Part shown: positions 38,862 through 48,950 of the stretch, in pieces
Position numbering within the stretch: the stretch's first letter is position 1
How the letters are laid out: the number at the start of each line of letters is the position of its first letter
DNA from: Opitutia bacterium
GTDB taxonomy: Bacteria; Verrucomicrobiota; Verrucomicrobiia; Opitutales; Opitutaceae
Assembly: GCA_947453695.1 (NCBI GenBank)
Contig: CANGHW010000004.1
Location: 1-64,000, forward strand
DNA: 64,000 bases
Reading direction: 5' to 3'
Translations under genes and position numbers: made by a program
The notes under the pieces: model-generated
What the model was told of the DNA's origin: nothing
Databases searched by the model: none
The model's input: only the letters and a program-made list of their open reading frames with translations

Positions 38862-40790
38862 TTAACGGCGGGCGAGCGCGGGGGCGGCCGAGCGAGCCTC
38901 GGAATCGCTCTGACGTTTGCGCTGTTGCTTGCCGCGGGCGTGGACCTCGCCAGCGCCGGGCAACCAGGCCGGGGGGCGAGATTTGGCGCGGCGTTCGATA
39001 ATCGTGACGAGGTTTCCGACGGCTCGGTCGAGGGCTTCGGCATGGCCGTTGAGCTCGGTGGCATTGGCGGCGGCCTCCTCGGCCGTGGCGGCGTTTTGCT
39101 GGGTAGATTTGTCGAGTTCGCTGACCGCGACGTTCACCTGTTGCAGACCCTGGTTCTGCTCCTGCGAGGCGGTGGTGATCTGGGCGACGAGACCGTTGAC
39201 CTCGCGGGCCTTGGTGGCGATGTCGGCGAAACCAGTGGTGACCTTTTGGGTGATGGCCACGCCTTCGCGGCTCTTGTTGACGCTGTCTTCGATGCGCTCG
39301 GCAGTCTCGCGGGCGGCGCCGGCGGCGCGCTGGGCGAGGGTGCGGACTTCGTCGGCGACGACGGCAAAGCCCATGCCGGCTTCACCGGCGCGGGCGGCCT
39401 CGACGGCGGCATTGAGGGCGAGAATGTTCGTCTGAAAGGCGATCTCATCGATGGTCTTGATGATCTTCGCGATGTTGTCGGAGGAGGCCTTGATGGCGTC
39501 CATGGCGTGGGCCATGGTGGCGATGTCGCGGGAACCGGTGTCGGCGGCGTGGAGCATGCCGTCGGCGAGTTCTTTGGTGCGGCCGATCCCTTCGGCGTTG
39601 GTCTTGGACATGCCGGCCATTTCTTCGAGGGTGGCGCTGATTTCCTCCAGCGAGGCGGCCTGGCGCGTGGTGCTCTCGGCGAGGCCCTGACTGGAGCCGG
39701 TGACGGACTGGGCAAGGCCTTCGAGGTCTTTGGCGTGGTCGCTGAGATCGAGACAGAGATCGCGGAGCTGGCGGTTGAGACCGCGCGCAATGAGGAGGGC
39801 GAAACTGGTCGCGACAATCAGGAGGCCGGCGAGGGAGAGCAGGCCGATGGCTCGCCCGCGTTGTTCCGCGGCGAGCCGGGATTGGAGAATCTGGTCAAGG
39901 GCGGCGAGGGTGGTGGTGCTGAGTTCGGCGGCACTGGCCATGGCGGTGCGGGTCTGGTTCGCCAGCATGTCGGGAGTGATGGTCTTTTCGCCGGAGGCGA
40001 GGGACTGCAGCGCGGCGGTGACGGCAGTAGTGGCGGATTCAAACGCGCCAAAGGCGGTCTTGATGCGCTGATTGAGGGCGGGGTCGGCATTCGCCGTCGC
40101 ATCCTTGTCGCCGAGCGAAAGGAGGAGCTCGCTCTGGATCACCGGAAAGTCGGCCTCGCGGAGAAAGGCGGCATCGATCGCGAGCGATTGACGGGCGGCA
40201 GGGGTGAGGGCGCCCTGACGCAAGGCGGTGACGGACGACACAGCGGCAGCCGCGACGCGGGTCTGCCAGCGGGGCAGAGGATTGAGCAAAACGTCCATCA
40301 CATAGTAGGAGTTGTGCTCGGGATCGAGGACCAGATCGGAGCCGTAGCCGATCAGGCCAAGGAGTTCGGAGGCGTCGCGTTCGAGGGTGGCGGGGGATTC
40401 GCCGGCGGACCAGCGGGACTGCAGTTGGGCGGGCAGGAGAGGCTCCCGAAACGCGTGGGAGAGTTCCTCGCGGCGGAGATCGAAAACGTCCGCATGTTTT
40501 TGGTAAGCCGTGGTAAGATTTGCGAGGCTGGCAGTGATTTCACTACGGATCGCGGCGGGGTCATTCTTGGAGATGCCGGCGGCCTGAAGCTGGAGGCGGC
40601 GCAGGCCATCTTGGGCTTGTAAGAGGGGACGAACCGCTTCGACGCCGGCAAGTTCGTGATTGAGAAACGCGATGTTGGCGTTGAAGCCCTTCACGATCAG
40701 CCACGTGGTGAGCGCGCTGAAGGGGATCGCGAAGACGAGCACAATGATCACGACGCGACGGGAGAGCCGCTGTTTTTCGATATTGGACAT
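38862..40790 (-). CDS. Methyl-accepting chemotaxis protein 1
   Basis: 642 residues from ATG 40790. Two membrane helices ('[21 protein letters not shown]', about 13-33, and '[22 protein letters not shown]', about 316-337) enclose a large, mostly helical periplasmic sensor domain. The cytoplasmic part has methylation helices and the conserved tip '[21 protein letters not shown]', which binds CheA and CheW. A basic tail ends the protein. The ligand is unknown. It is divergent from the OmpR-type regulator gene across a spacer with strong dyad symmetry. Confidence 0.93.
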   Translation of the reverse strand: MSNIEKQRLSRRVVIIVLVFAIPFSALTTWLIVKGFNANIAFLNHELAGVEAVRPLLQAQDGLRRLQLQAAGISKNDPAAIRSEITASLANLTTAYQKHADVFDLRREELSHAFREPLLPAQLQSRWSAGESPATLERDASELLGLIGYGSDLVLDPEHNSYYVMDVLLNPLPRWQTRVAAAAVSSVTALRQGALTPAARQSLAIDAAFLREADFPVIQSELLLSLGDKDATANADPALNQRIKTAFGAFESATTAVTAALQSLASGEKTITPDMLANQTRTAMASAAELSTTTLAALDQILQSRLAAEQRGRAIGLLSLAGLLIVATSFALLIARGLNRQLRDLCLDLSDHAKDLEGLAQSVTGSSQGLAESTTRQAASLEEISATLEEMAGMSKTNAEGIGRTKELADGMLHAADTGSRDIATMAHAMDAIKASSDNIAKIIKTIDEIAFQTNILALNAAVEAARAGEAGMGFAVVADEVRTLAQRAAGAARETAERIEDSVNKSREGVAITQKVTTGFADIATKAREVNGLVAQITTASQEQNQGLQQVNVAVSELDKSTQQNAATAEEAAANATELNGHAEALDRAVGNLVTIIERRAKSRPPAWLPGAGEVHARGKQQRKRQSDSEARSAAPALARR

Positions 40791-40819
40791 AGTGATGGGT
40801 ATTTCACCTATCGTCCGTT

Positions 40820-40860
40820 TTGAGTATTTCGTGCGCACAAAATTGTCACAAAATACTCAA
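40820..40860. promoter_or_regulatory. Dyad-symmetric operator candidate between MCP 1 and the OmpR-type regulator
   Basis: Arms 40820-40833 (ttgagtatttcgtg) and 40847-40860 (cacaaaatactcaa) are complementary at 13 of 14 positions around a 13-base centre. A second, nested palindrome around gtgcgcac (40831-40838) overlaps it. The element lies in the AT-rich part of the divergent spacer, 30 bases from the MCP start, and fits a binding site that controls both genes. Confidence 0.6.
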
Positions 40861-40938
40861 GGGGTCCCCGTTGCATCCGATTGCAGATACGCACAGGTTT
40901 GGTCTGCGCCGCATGCACTCATCCCCTGCGTCCGCCCA

Positions 40939-41679
40939 ATGGAAGTCCCACCCACCATCTTGATCGTCGACGACGAGCCCTTGCCCCGTCTTCTGGTGCG
41001 GCAGACGCTGCTGGGCGGAGAGTTTGCCGTCATGGAAGCGACTAACGGCGCGGAGGCGCTCCTGTTGTCGATGGCACATCAGCCGGCACTGGTGCTTATG
41101 GATGGGAGCATGCCGGGGCTTTCAGGTTTTGAGACCGTCGAACAGATGCGGCGCGACAGTCTGACCATGCCGGTGCTCCTGTTGACCTGCTATAGTGATG
41201 TTGAGCATCGCGTGCGGGGGCTGGACGCGGGAGCGGATGACTATCTGGTGAAGCCGTTCGACGCGAGGGAACTCATTGCGCGGGTCCGGGCATTGCTGCG
41301 GCGAGCGCAGGTCCAGGCAGCGATCCTGCCGCCGAAGCAAGAGGCGCGGGTCATACAGCTCGGTCAGGCCGTGATCGATTTGGAGGCGAAGCGGGCCGAG
41401 ATGAACGGAGCCTTGCTGGCGCTGACGAAGACCGAATTTGCGATTTTGGAATGCCTCGCCTCGGCGCAAGGCCGGCCGGTGACGCGTGAACAATTGTTGC
41501 GGGCCGTGTGGGGCTACGGTGCCGATAGCAACACCCGGACGGTGGAGACCCACGTCTGGCGGTTGCGCAAAAAAATCGGCGACACCGGTGATACGGCGGG
41601 CACGGTGCAAAGTCGTTCGGGCATCGGCTACAGCCTTTCGGCCGAAGCGTTCCCGGCGGTGTCGGCGGCGGCAAAGTGA
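40939..41679 (+). CDS. OmpR/PhoB-family response regulator
   Basis: 246 residues from ATG 40939; the frame is open further upstream, but that part overlaps the divergent MCP gene. The receiver domain (about 7-120) has 'ILIVDDEP', the phospho-acceptor Asp in 'LVLMDGSMPGLSG' and 'DDYLVKPFD'. The C-terminal winged helix (about 150-238) has 'LTKTEFAILECLASAQGRPVTREQLL' and 'TRTVETHVWRLRKKI'. It binds DNA as a dimer and is a candidate to bind the dyad at 40820-40860. The cognate kinase is not adjacent; the hybrid kinase at 35023-38658 is the nearest. Confidence 0.93.
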   Translation: MEVPPTILIVDDEPLPRLLVRQTLLGGEFAVMEATNGAEALLLSMAHQPALVLMDGSMPGLSGFETVEQMRRDSLTMPVLLLTCYSDVEHRVRGLDAGADDYLVKPFDARELIARVRALLRRAQVQAAILPPKQEARVIQLGQAVIDLEAKRAEMNGALLALTKTEFAILECLASAQGRPVTREQLLRAVWGYGADSNTRTVETHVWRLRKKIGDTGDTAGTVQSRSGIGYSLSAEAFPAVSAAAK

Positions 41680-41718
41680 CCGTTCGCCCAGCAGACGGTC
41701 GCGTCCTGGTCTCGGCGG

Positions 41719-41764
41719 TAAAATAAAAACGCGGAGAGCGATCGCGAGCGACCGACTCTCCGCG
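41719..41764 (-). terminator. Terminator of MCP 2
   Basis: On the minus strand a 9-bp stem (cgcggagag / ctctccgcg) with a 17-base loop is followed by tttttatttt, 20 bases after the MCP 2 stop. It also lies 40 bases past the convergent regulator gene. Confidence 0.8.
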
Positions 41765-41784
41765 GGAAAGACGCGGCGAACGAA

Positions 41785-43407
41785 TTAGAAGTTTTTGAAG
41801 TGGTCGCCGCCCATGGTGATATCGGCCACGTCGGGGGTGCCGGCTTTTATCGTCGGGCGGACGAGGTCGGGTTTCGCGGTCAGAGTTTGCGAGGCCGAAG
41901 GTTTGGCGGGGCGGCGAAGGCGGGAATTCGGATTCAGATGGGCCTGGTTGGATCCGGTAGTGGCGGCCGGGCGTGTCTGGGCGCCCTCGACGAGTTGGCG
42001 GAGATTCTGCACCGACATGCGCAGGGAGGCCGACTGGGAGTTGAGCTCGGCGGCGGCAGCGGCGGTCTCCTGGGCGGTGCCGGCGTTGGACTGCGTGACC
42101 TTGTCCATCTGGCTGACAGCGGAATTGATCTGACCGATGCCCTGATTCTGTTGATGCGAGGCCGTGGCAATCTCGCCGACCAGTTCATCGACCTGCCGGG
42201 CGCGTTCGAGGATAACGTCGAGCGAGCGGGCGACCTTCTCGGAGATAATGACGCCGTTTTCGCCGTTTTGGATGGCGACCTCGATTTTTGAGGCGGTTTC
42301 CTTGGCGGAGTGCGCTGAGCGTTGGGCGAGGTTACGGACTTCGTCGGCGACGACGGCGAAACCCATGCCGGCCTCACCGGCGCGGGCGGCTTCGACCGCA
42401 GCGTTGAGGGCGAGGATATTGGTCTGAAACGCGATTTCGTCGATGGTCTTGATGATCTTCGCGATGTCGGCGGAGGAGGTCTTGATGGCGTCCATGGCCT
42501 GGCGCATTTCGGCCATGTCGGTGCTGCCGGCATCGGCGGCGGAGCGGGTCTGGCCGGATAGATCCTTGGCGGTGGCGGCGCTGCCGGCATTGCGCTTCGT
42601 CATCGAAGAAAGCTCTTCGAGTGAGGAGCTGGTTTCTTCGAGGCTGGCGGCTTGTTCGCTGGAGCCATCGGCGAGGGACTGGCTACTCGAGGAAACCTGG
42701 CTGGCGGCGGAGGAAACCTGGCTGGCGGCGTCGTCGAGCGTGACGCTGATGGCACGAAGCGCGGTATTGACGCTGCGGATGATGACCCAGCCGAGTGCGA
42801 CGGCAAACGCGAGACCGGCGGCCAGGACGACGGTGGAGCGGACGACGGCAGCGTGGGATTGGGCGATGACTTCGTCCGTCGTAGCGACGGCGGCATCCTC
42901 ATTCCATTTCAACATCGTGAGGGTGAGGCCGCGATAAGCGTCAAAGGCCTGGTTGAGCGGTCCGGCCGCGAAGCGATCGGCCTCGGCCCGTTTGCCGGAT
43001 TTGACGATTTCGATAAACGTCGTGCGCTCGGTGAGGTAGGTGGCGCGTTTCTGCTTGAGCGCCTCGAAGTTCTTCGCGTCGGCCGGGTCGGAAATGGTCT
43101 TGGCGTAGGAGTCCATCGATTGGGCGATGCCGTCGGCCAGCTTCAGCATCTCGGCGATGCACTTGTCTCGATCGTCGGGTGTGGCGGCGTCGCTGGCGGC
43201 GGTCGCAGCGGCGTGGGCGCGCGAGGTCCCGAGCGCGATGTCGGCAATATTGATCATGCCGGGGACCGCGCCATTGCGCAGTCGATTGACGTTTAGTTTC
43301 TCGATGTCGCGCAGGGCGTTGACGCCAATCGCGCCGACGATGAGCAGAAGCGCGATGATAGTCGCGCCGCCGGTGAGGATACGTTTACCGATGGACCAGT
43401 TTTTCAT
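41785..43407 (-). CDS. Methyl-accepting chemotaxis protein 2 (four-helix-bundle sensor)
   Basis: 540 residues from ATG 43407. The N-terminal membrane helix ('[17 protein letters not shown]') is followed by a helical periplasmic domain of about 150 residues, of the 4HB_MCP type, then a second membrane helix ('[18 protein letters not shown]', about 192-209). The signalling tip '[21 protein letters not shown]' is intact. The C-terminus is a Pro/Lys-rich linker ending 'GGDHFKNF', which could be a tether for CheR/CheB-like enzymes, although it does not match the classical NWETF. No CheA or CheW gene is nearby. Confidence 0.93.
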   Translation of the reverse strand: MKNWSIGKRILTGGATIIALLLIVGAIGVNALRDIEKLNVNRLRNGAVPGMINIADIALGTSRAHAAATAASDAATPDDRDKCIAEMLKLADGIAQSMDSYAKTISDPADAKNFEALKQKRATYLTERTTFIEIVKSGKRAEADRFAAGPLNQAFDAYRGLTLTMLKWNEDAAVATTDEVIAQSHAAVVRSTVVLAAGLAFAVALGWVIIRSVNTALRAISVTLDDAASQVSSAASQVSSSSQSLADGSSEQAASLEETSSSLEELSSMTKRNAGSAATAKDLSGQTRSAADAGSTDMAEMRQAMDAIKTSSADIAKIIKTIDEIAFQTNILALNAAVEAARAGEAGMGFAVVADEVRNLAQRSAHSAKETASKIEVAIQNGENGVIISEKVARSLDVILERARQVDELVGEIATASHQQNQGIGQINSAVSQMDKVTQSNAGTAQETAAAAAELNSQSASLRMSVQNLRQLVEGAQTRPAATTGSNQAHLNPNSRLRRPAKPSASQTLTAKPDLVRPTIKAGTPDVADITMGGDHFKNF

Positions 43408-43583
43408 TGTGCGAAAGAAGAGGGCGAGAAAGCGGTGCAAGATGCCGCGGCAGTAGTTCGACACAGCGACGCCGAAATCGCGTCACATCCTCATCACAAA
43501 GGTGATCGATGGCGGTGGCCTCTACTCGGTGGCGGTAAGGACTGTTACTCATGGTCGGGTGCGGCGGGAGATGACTCGCGAAT

Positions 43584-43610
43584 AAAAAAGCCCTGCGTGG
43601 AGCAGGGCTT
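43584..43610 (-). terminator. Terminator of MCP 3
   Basis: On the minus strand aagccctgc / gcagggctt forms a 9-bp stem with a 5-base loop, followed by a T-run, 38 bases after the MCP 3 stop. Confidence 0.88.
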
Positions 43611-43647
43611 AACCGGGGGCACCGCCGGCGGGCAGCTATCGGCATTG

Positions 43648-45195
43648 CTAAGCGTGAAGGGCCGGCTGGGGAGAGAAGGGCTCGGAGGGGGCCGCGGAAG
43701 TTTCGGCCGAACGGTCGATCTTGCGTCGACCGCCAGGGCGCGCGGCGCCGGAGCGGCCGGTTTTGTCAAGCTGGCGGCGACCACCAATGAGGACGAAGAG
43801 GGCGCCGACGATCTTGGTGAGCTTTTCGGCTTCACCGTTGAGCTCGACGGCGCTGGCGGCGCTCTCTTCGGCAGTGGCCGCATTGGATTGGGTGACCTTG
43901 TCCATCGCAGTGACGGAGATGTTTACCTGAGCGATTCCGTCGCTCTGTTCGCGCGACGCGGTGGCGATGTCATTGACGAGGCTGTCGACCGTGCGGATCT
44001 GCTCCTGAATGGTGGCAAAGGTCTGAGAAACCTCGGCGCTGATCGCGGCGCCGTGCCGGCTCTTGGCGACGGAATCTTCGATTTTGGCCGCGGTTTCGCG
44101 GGCGGCGAGGGCCGAGCGTTGGGCGAGAGTGCGGACTTCCTCGGCGACTACGGCAAAGCCCTTACCCGCTTCGCCAGCATGGCCGGCCTCAATGGCAGCG
44201 TTGAGGGCGAGGATGTTCGTCTGGAAGGCGATTTCGTCGATGGTTTTTAGAATTTTTGTAATATCGCGGCTGGCCACCGAGATATCATTCATGGCCGATT
44301 GCATGGCGGCCATACGGGCGGCACCGGCATCGGCGGATTGTCGGGCGGTGAGGGCGGCGTCGCGGGCGTGTTGGGCGTGTTCGGCGTTGCGCAGCGTCAT
44401 GCCGGACATCTCTTCGATCGCAGCAGCGGTCTCTTCGATCGAGGAAGCCTGTTCGGCGGCGCCACCGGCGAGGGAGTTGCCGTTGGCGGAGACTTGGCTG
44501 GTGGTAGCAGCGACCTGCTCGCCGGCTTCGCGGATGGATTCGAGGGCGGCGAAGATGGGCCGCGAGATCGAATGGGCCGCGCGCAACGTGACGAGGATAA
44601 CGAGGCCGACGACGATGGCGCCACCGAGGAGGGCGATGCGGGCAAACTTGGAGCCGGCGGTGGTGACGCCCTCGACCACGGTGTTGAACTGACCGACCTG
44701 TTCCTCGACGAAGGATTCAAAGCTCGTCTGCAGGCGGTCCGAGATGTCGTCGACATCGTTCATGAGAGCCGTCCCTTCGGCCGTGCCCTTTTGGATGTAG
44801 GCGAGGGTCATGCGCTGCCCGGCGGCGACGAAGGCGTCGATATCGGCATCGATGGCCTTAAGTTGGTCGAGTCGCTTGGAGTCGTTTTGCGCGGTGTAGT
44901 GCGCCCGGAATTTTTCGACGTTTTTATGGAAGGCTGCGCGGGTTTTTCCGACGTAGGCGAAGACGTCCTTGACCTCACCGGCTTTGCGGGTGGCGGACAG
45001 ACCATTGAGCATTTCGCGGGTTTCGCGGACCTGCAGTTGCATGGTGCGGGCGAGGTCGGAGAAGACTGCCGACTGGGCGGCGCGTTGCAGTTCCACGCGG
45101 TTGCGCTGGGCGCTCCAGACGGAGGCGCCAATGATCAAAATCAGGGCCAACGTCGGAATCGAGCAGACGAGGAAGAGCTTGGTTTGGAACTTCAT
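43648..45195 (-). CDS. Methyl-accepting chemotaxis protein 3
   Basis: 515 residues. The membrane helices ('[21 protein letters not shown]', about 7-27, and '[18 protein letters not shown]', about 187-204) flank a helical sensor domain of about 160 residues. The tip '[21 protein letters not shown]' differs from the other two MCPs (AAIEAGHA instead of AAVEAARA). The gene is the last of a minus-strand run that begins with the porin-cytochrome genes, only 26 bases after the haem-binding protein gene. Co-transcription is therefore likely, and a role in sensing redox or electron-acceptor state is plausible but inferred. Confidence 0.92.
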   Translation of the reverse strand: MKFQTKLFLVCSIPTLALILIIGASVWSAQRNRVELQRAAQSAVFSDLARTMQLQVRETREMLNGLSATRKAGEVKDVFAYVGKTRAAFHKNVEKFRAHYTAQNDSKRLDQLKAIDADIDAFVAAGQRMTLAYIQKGTAEGTALMNDVDDISDRLQTSFESFVEEQVGQFNTVVEGVTTAGSKFARIALLGGAIVVGLVILVTLRAAHSISRPIFAALESIREAGEQVAATTSQVSANGNSLAGGAAEQASSIEETAAAIEEMSGMTLRNAEHAQHARDAALTARQSADAGAARMAAMQSAMNDISVASRDITKILKTIDEIAFQTNILALNAAIEAGHAGEAGKGFAVVAEEVRTLAQRSALAARETAAKIEDSVAKSRHGAAISAEVSQTFATIQEQIRTVDSLVNDIATASREQSDGIAQVNISVTAMDKVTQSNAATAEESAASAVELNGEAEKLTKIVGALFVLIGGRRQLDKTGRSGAARPGGRRKIDRSAETSAAPSEPFSPQPALHA

Positions 45196-45221
45196 TGGTG
45201 CCGGTGGCAGCGGAGGGCGGC

Positions 45222-45725
45222 TTATTTAACAGACGAATTCGCCTCGGACTTGGCTGTGTTTTGCGCAGCCAAGGTCTCTTTCATCCAGCCCGTGATCGCG
45301 GCCATCTGTGTCGGGCTTGGCGGGGAATTGGGATTAAGCATACGGTAAGTCCAGAAGGGCATGTCGCCTTCGTTGGCCGCATCTAACATGTATTCGAGGC
45401 GTTTGTTCTGGGCGCTTTTGGAGAGCGTGCTGAACTCGGAGAGATTGAGCGAGCGCTTGCCGTCGCGGATGTGGCCGGCCACGATCCAGCCGAAAGGTTG
45501 GACGTGGGCATACCATGGATAACGGGTGTGGTTGGAGTGGCAGTCGTAGCAGCCATCCCGCAGATAGCGGAGGACTTTTACCGGGGGATTCATCGTGGCG
45601 GCAAAGGACTTGGGGCCTTCGGCCTCCTTGTCGTTGTCCATCGGCTTGCGGATCAGCTGAATGACCAAAAACAGGGCAAGGAGCCCTTGGGCGATACGAA
45701 GGAGAATGCGCCGGAGCGTGGGCAT
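45222..45725 (-). CDS. Membrane-anchored haem-binding domain protein
   Basis: 167 residues from ATG 45725. The N-terminal membrane anchor '[18 protein letters not shown]' precedes a small domain with one CxxCH site ('[19 protein letters not shown]', about 58-76). The flanking '[22 protein letters not shown]' is the signature of the haem-binding domain family (PF14376 type). The C-terminal region '[16 protein letters not shown]' supplies a possible Met ligand. It lies 11 bases after the MtrB/PioB-like gene and is probably an electron carrier on the periplasmic side of the inner membrane. Confidence 0.85.
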   Translation of the reverse strand: MPTLRRILLRIAQGLLALFLVIQLIRKPMDNDKEAEGPKSFAATMNPPVKVLRYLRDGCYDCHSNHTRYPWYAHVQPFGWIVAGHIRDGKRSLNLSEFSTLSKSAQNKRLEYMLDAANEGDMPFWTYRMLNPNSPPSPTQMAAITGWMKETLAAQNTAKSEANSSVK

Positions 45726-45736
45726 CTGCGGGGCGG

Positions 45737-47788
45737 TCAAAATTTCAGCTGCACCTTGGCATAGAGCATATGCGCGGTGAAATCGTTCTGGCCGCCGTAG
45801 GAGCCGTCTCGGTTGGTGGCGTAGCCGTATTTGACGGTGTAGACGAGACGCTCGCTTTGGCGACGGACCCACGTGAGAAACGCGGTATTGAGGGTCAGGC
45901 CGGAGTTGAGCGGCAGGGTCACCTCGGGGTTGCTGGTGTAGTTATCGGCGCGGTAGTGGTAAACGTCGACGTAGATGTCGGTGACTTTGCCCAGAGCGTA
46001 ACCGGCGCTGAGCGAGGCGCTCGCGTAGTTATTGTCCGAGTTGACGGTCAGTCGATGGGGCGGAATCCACAGCTGATCGAAGGTGACGTTGACCGTGCCG
46101 GTGACAAAGAGCTGCGGGATGGGCGTCCATGTGGCGCCCTGCGTGATGACATGGCGGGTGAGGCGGCCGTTCTCGATCTCGCCGAGGTTGTCGAAGGACG
46201 TCGTCACGGTGGACTTTTGGTAGGCGTAGCGCGTCGTGAAATTGAGATTGGCCGAGCGGCGCCACGAAAGACGCAGGGTCGTGTCGTGACTGGCGATATC
46301 GTTGTCGACGATGAACTGCGGGTAACGGTCCTTCGAGGTGGTGAGATTGGACGTCGAGTCGCGGACGGCGCGGTAGTCGGCGAGTTTCAGGCGGTAGTTG
46401 TATTGGGCGCCGAAGGTGAGTCCGGGGCGGGCATACCACGTAGCCGAGGTGACATAGCGTTGGCCGTAGCGCTGGTAGTCTACATTGTGATCGATCGCCG
46501 TGGTCGCGTTGGTGAGCAAAATACTTTGTTCCGCGAGGTTGCCGGTGCCCTGGTTCCACTGTCCGCGGGCGGAGAGGTGGAGATTGGGCCAGCGCTGATA
46601 ACGCACCTCGAGGTCTTCGGTGACTTCATTCCATGAATCGTGGTTGGTGCCGTTGTAAGGGAGTTGGGAGGCTGGCACGGCGGTGCCGGTGAGAGAAGTG
46701 ACGGTGTGCGTCTCGTAGCTTTCCTGGCCGAGATGTTCGAACTTAACGGCGGGCAGGACCGAGAGGTGTTTGGTGACTTGGTAATACAGATTGGCGTTGC
46801 CGACATACTGTTTGAGTTGGCTGTTGCCATTCAGGTCGATGTAGCCGCCATCGCCGGACTGGCCGCCAGTGAACACGGGCAGGAAAGACGCGTGGGGGGT
46901 GGTGCCGTAGATGCGGTTGCCGGACAGGTTGGTGTCGATCGTGGTGGCCAGGCCGCCCGCGGAGACACGGAGTTCCTCACTGACGATGCGCTCGTAGAAC
47001 GCGTGGCCAGAGAAGAGATCGGTGGCCGCGCCTTCGTTTACGGTGAGGTAGCGGTCTTGAGGCTCGTTGGCGCGGCGGCGGGAGACGTCGGTGTTGTTAA
47101 CTTTGGTGCGCTCGTAGCGGCCGGCCATTTTCCAATTAGCGGCTTCCGTGCGGTGGCTGGCCTCAAGCGTGACGATATCACGGGTCTCGTCGATCAAGGT
47201 GTAGGACGGGATGAAGGCGCGGGGAGAAAATTCGGGCGCCCCGAGATTGCTGTCACCCCAGCGCAACGAGTTTTTCGAGCCGGAGCGGGTGTTGCGATCG
47301 TAGCGCAGACGCCAGCGGATGCCGAGGCGGCTGATGTTGCCGAGTTCGACGGAAAAGTAACTGCGGTTGACGGCGAGGTCCTCGGGAAACCAGGAAATGG
47401 CCAAATCGCGTGGCAGGAGCCGGCCGCCGGAGCCGTCATAGAAGATGCGGAATTTTTGGAAGTTGGCCTTGAGATAGAAAGTATCGGTTTTCTCCCACTG
47501 GAAGGCGAAGCGGTAGTCGCCGTTGCCGGGAATGGCGCGGGCGTCGAGGCGGACGACGTATTCGTCGCTGAGCTTGCCGATGGTGAAGTCTTCGACGCCG
47601 GCAAAACCGTCCTTATTCTGGCGCAGGGCTTTTTGGAAAGCAGCGCGGTCGCCGTCCAAGAAAGTGCCGCCGGCGGCAAAGGCGAGCGTGCCTTCGGTAA
47701 CGACCTGGGCGGAGGCCGGGAGCGCGAGGGCGCAGGCCGTGAAGAGAATACCGCGGAAAGTAGAGTGCGAGAGGGAGCGCATGGGCAT
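45737..47788 (-). CDS. MtrB/PioB-family outer-membrane beta-barrel porin
   Basis: 683 residues with a signal peptide ('FRGILFTACALALPASAQ'). The rest alternates polar and hydrophobic residues in strands with long loops, ending 'MLYAKVQLKF'; the terminal Phe is typical of outer-membrane barrels. Motifs such as 'GRYERTKVNN', 'NANLYYQVTKHLSV' and 'WRRSANLNFTTRYAYQKST' match the MtrB/PioB family (about 28 strands), which sheathes a multihaem cytochrome. The gene is 11 bases after the octahaem cytochrome gene, exactly the Mtr/Mto/Pio order. No CxxC near the N-terminus, as found in Shewanella MtrB, is present. Confidence 0.85.
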   Translation of the reverse strand: MPMRSLSHSTFRGILFTACALALPASAQVVTEGTLAFAAGGTFLDGDRAAFQKALRQNKDGFAGVEDFTIGKLSDEYVVRLDARAIPGNGDYRFAFQWEKTDTFYLKANFQKFRIFYDGSGGRLLPRDLAISWFPEDLAVNRSYFSVELGNISRLGIRWRLRYDRNTRSGSKNSLRWGDSNLGAPEFSPRAFIPSYTLIDETRDIVTLEASHRTEAANWKMAGRYERTKVNNTDVSRRRANEPQDRYLTVNEGAATDLFSGHAFYERIVSEELRVSAGGLATTIDTNLSGNRIYGTTPHASFLPVFTGGQSGDGGYIDLNGNSQLKQYVGNANLYYQVTKHLSVLPAVKFEHLGQESYETHTVTSLTGTAVPASQLPYNGTNHDSWNEVTEDLEVRYQRWPNLHLSARGQWNQGTGNLAEQSILLTNATTAIDHNVDYQRYGQRYVTSATWYARPGLTFGAQYNYRLKLADYRAVRDSTSNLTTSKDRYPQFIVDNDIASHDTTLRLSWRRSANLNFTTRYAYQKSTVTTSFDNLGEIENGRLTRHVITQGATWTPIPQLFVTGTVNVTFDQLWIPPHRLTVNSDNNYASASLSAGYALGKVTDIYVDVYHYRADNYTSNPEVTLPLNSGLTLNTAFLTWVRRQSERLVYTVKYGYATNRDGSYGGQNDFTAHMLYAKVQLKF

Positions 47789-47799
47789 GGGGGGAAGGC

Positions 47800-48621
47800 T
47801 CAGTAACGGAGCGTAGAATTTACGTTCGAGCCGTGGATGGCGTTGTGGCAGCCGGCGGTCCAGCAGGTGCCGCGGATGACGTTCGGCGAGTGATCGACTC
47901 CCCCGTGCATGATGGCCGTGCTACTGGCTTGGGGCTGAAAGTGGCACTGGTAGCAGAGGCTCGTGCCGCGGGATTTGAGCATCTTGTCATTCACCGAGCC
48001 GTGCGGTGAGTGGCAGGCGACGCAGCCATCGCGCATGACTTCATGGGGGAAGACATAGGGGCCGGTTTGGGCCGGGTGGCACTTGGCGCAGGTGGCGTTT
48101 GAGGCGGTGATGAGGGAGCGGGCCCCGGCGCCGGCCGCGTGGGCTTCGCCTTCGTGGGGGTTGTGGCAATTAATGCAGCTGATTTTGCCGGCGAGCACCG
48201 GGTGGGTGTGGGGAAGGCTGAACTCCGCCCGGGTATTCGTATGGCACTGGAGACAGGTCTCCGGGGCGTTACGCGGGTTTACGATGGTGCTGCGGGTGCC
48301 GGCCTTGATGTGCAGGCTGGCGGGACCGTGGCAGGCCTCGCAGGAAACATTTTTCGTGGAGCCATCTTCACCGGGAGCGACGACCCGGGAGTGAGTGGCG
48401 TCGTGGAAACTCCGCGTGATATCGGTATGGCAGCGGGCGCAGGCTTGGGCGCCGACGAATTTCGCGCCCGGAATCTGCGGCGGGAGGACGATCGGCCGGC
48501 TGACGACGGTGCAGGAGACGATGAGAATCGCCCAGGCGGCTAGACCGACCGCGAGGAGGCGATGTCGGGTGAAATTGAAGAGACGCAGCATGGCTTGAAC
48601 GAAGGAGAATCCGATTTTCAC
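47800..48621 (-). CDS. Octahaem c-type cytochrome, MtrA/DmsE-like, probable lipoprotein
   Basis: 273 residues from GTG 48621, whose codon overlaps the TGA of the upstream cytochrome gene (GTGA). Seven CxxCH sites (CARCH, CEACH, CLQCH, CINCH, CAKCH, CVACH, CYQCH) and a final CxxxxCH ('CWTAGCH') are visible, followed by 'NAIHGSN', typical of the DmsE/MtrA C-terminus. MtrA itself has ten haems. The leader ends 'LIVSC', a lipobox, so the protein is probably lipid-anchored, whereas MtrA is soluble. An ATG ten codons in (48591) would give an ideal lipoprotein leader. It should insert in the adjacent barrel to conduct electrons across the outer membrane. Confidence 0.85.
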   Translation of the reverse strand: MKIGFSFVQAMLRLFNFTRHRLLAVGLAAWAILIVSCTVVSRPIVLPPQIPGAKFVGAQACARCHTDITRSFHDATHSRVVAPGEDGSTKNVSCEACHGPASLHIKAGTRSTIVNPRNAPETCLQCHTNTRAEFSLPHTHPVLAGKISCINCHNPHEGEAHAAGAGARSLITASNATCAKCHPAQTGPYVFPHEVMRDGCVACHSPHGSVNDKMLKSRGTSLCYQCHFQPQASSTAIMHGGVDHSPNVIRGTCWTAGCHNAIHGSNVNSTLRY

Positions 48622-48950
48622 TTGGCAAAATTCCTGACGATTTGAATGAGCGCGGTGATTTCTGCGTCAGAAAGTCGGTCGCTGAATGATTCCATCTTTT
48701 CTTCGCCCTTCGCGTTTATGCGGCCGCCTTTGACGAGTTTCATAATGTCGGCGTCGGTGAGCTTGGCCTGATTGGCCTTGTCGGTCAGGTCCTTGGCGCC
48801 GGCTTTGCGGCCGATCCGGGTCTGGGCTTTGCCATCGGCGCCATGGCAGCCGGCGCAGTGGGTCTCCCAATTTTCGGCTGGGGTGGCGGCCGAGGCGGTG
48901 CTGGCAACGAGCAGCGTGGCGAAGAAGAAAATACGAGAAGCGGAGATCAT
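48618..48950 (-). CDS. Small periplasmic class I cytochrome c
   Basis: 110 residues from ATG 48950; the longer frame upstream is not coding. The signal peptide 'IFFFATLLVASTASA' ends near 21, then a single haem site 'CAGCHG' (about 32-37). The C-terminal helix is preceded by 'GEEKMESFSDRL', where Met is the likely sixth ligand. It is the first gene of the porin-cytochrome cluster and overlaps the octahaem gene. It would hand electrons to or from the octahaem protein in the periplasm. Confidence 0.9.
   Translation of the reverse strand: MISASRIFFFATLLVASTASAATPAENWETHCAGCHGADGKAQTRIGRKAGAKDLTDKANQAKLTDADIMKLVKGGRINAKGEEKMESFSDRLSDAEITALIQIVRNFAK

Noticed and set aside
38787..40622. 611-codon frame opposite MCP 1
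   Set aside because: Antisense shadow of a clear MCP; Gly/Glu/Val-rich without motifs.
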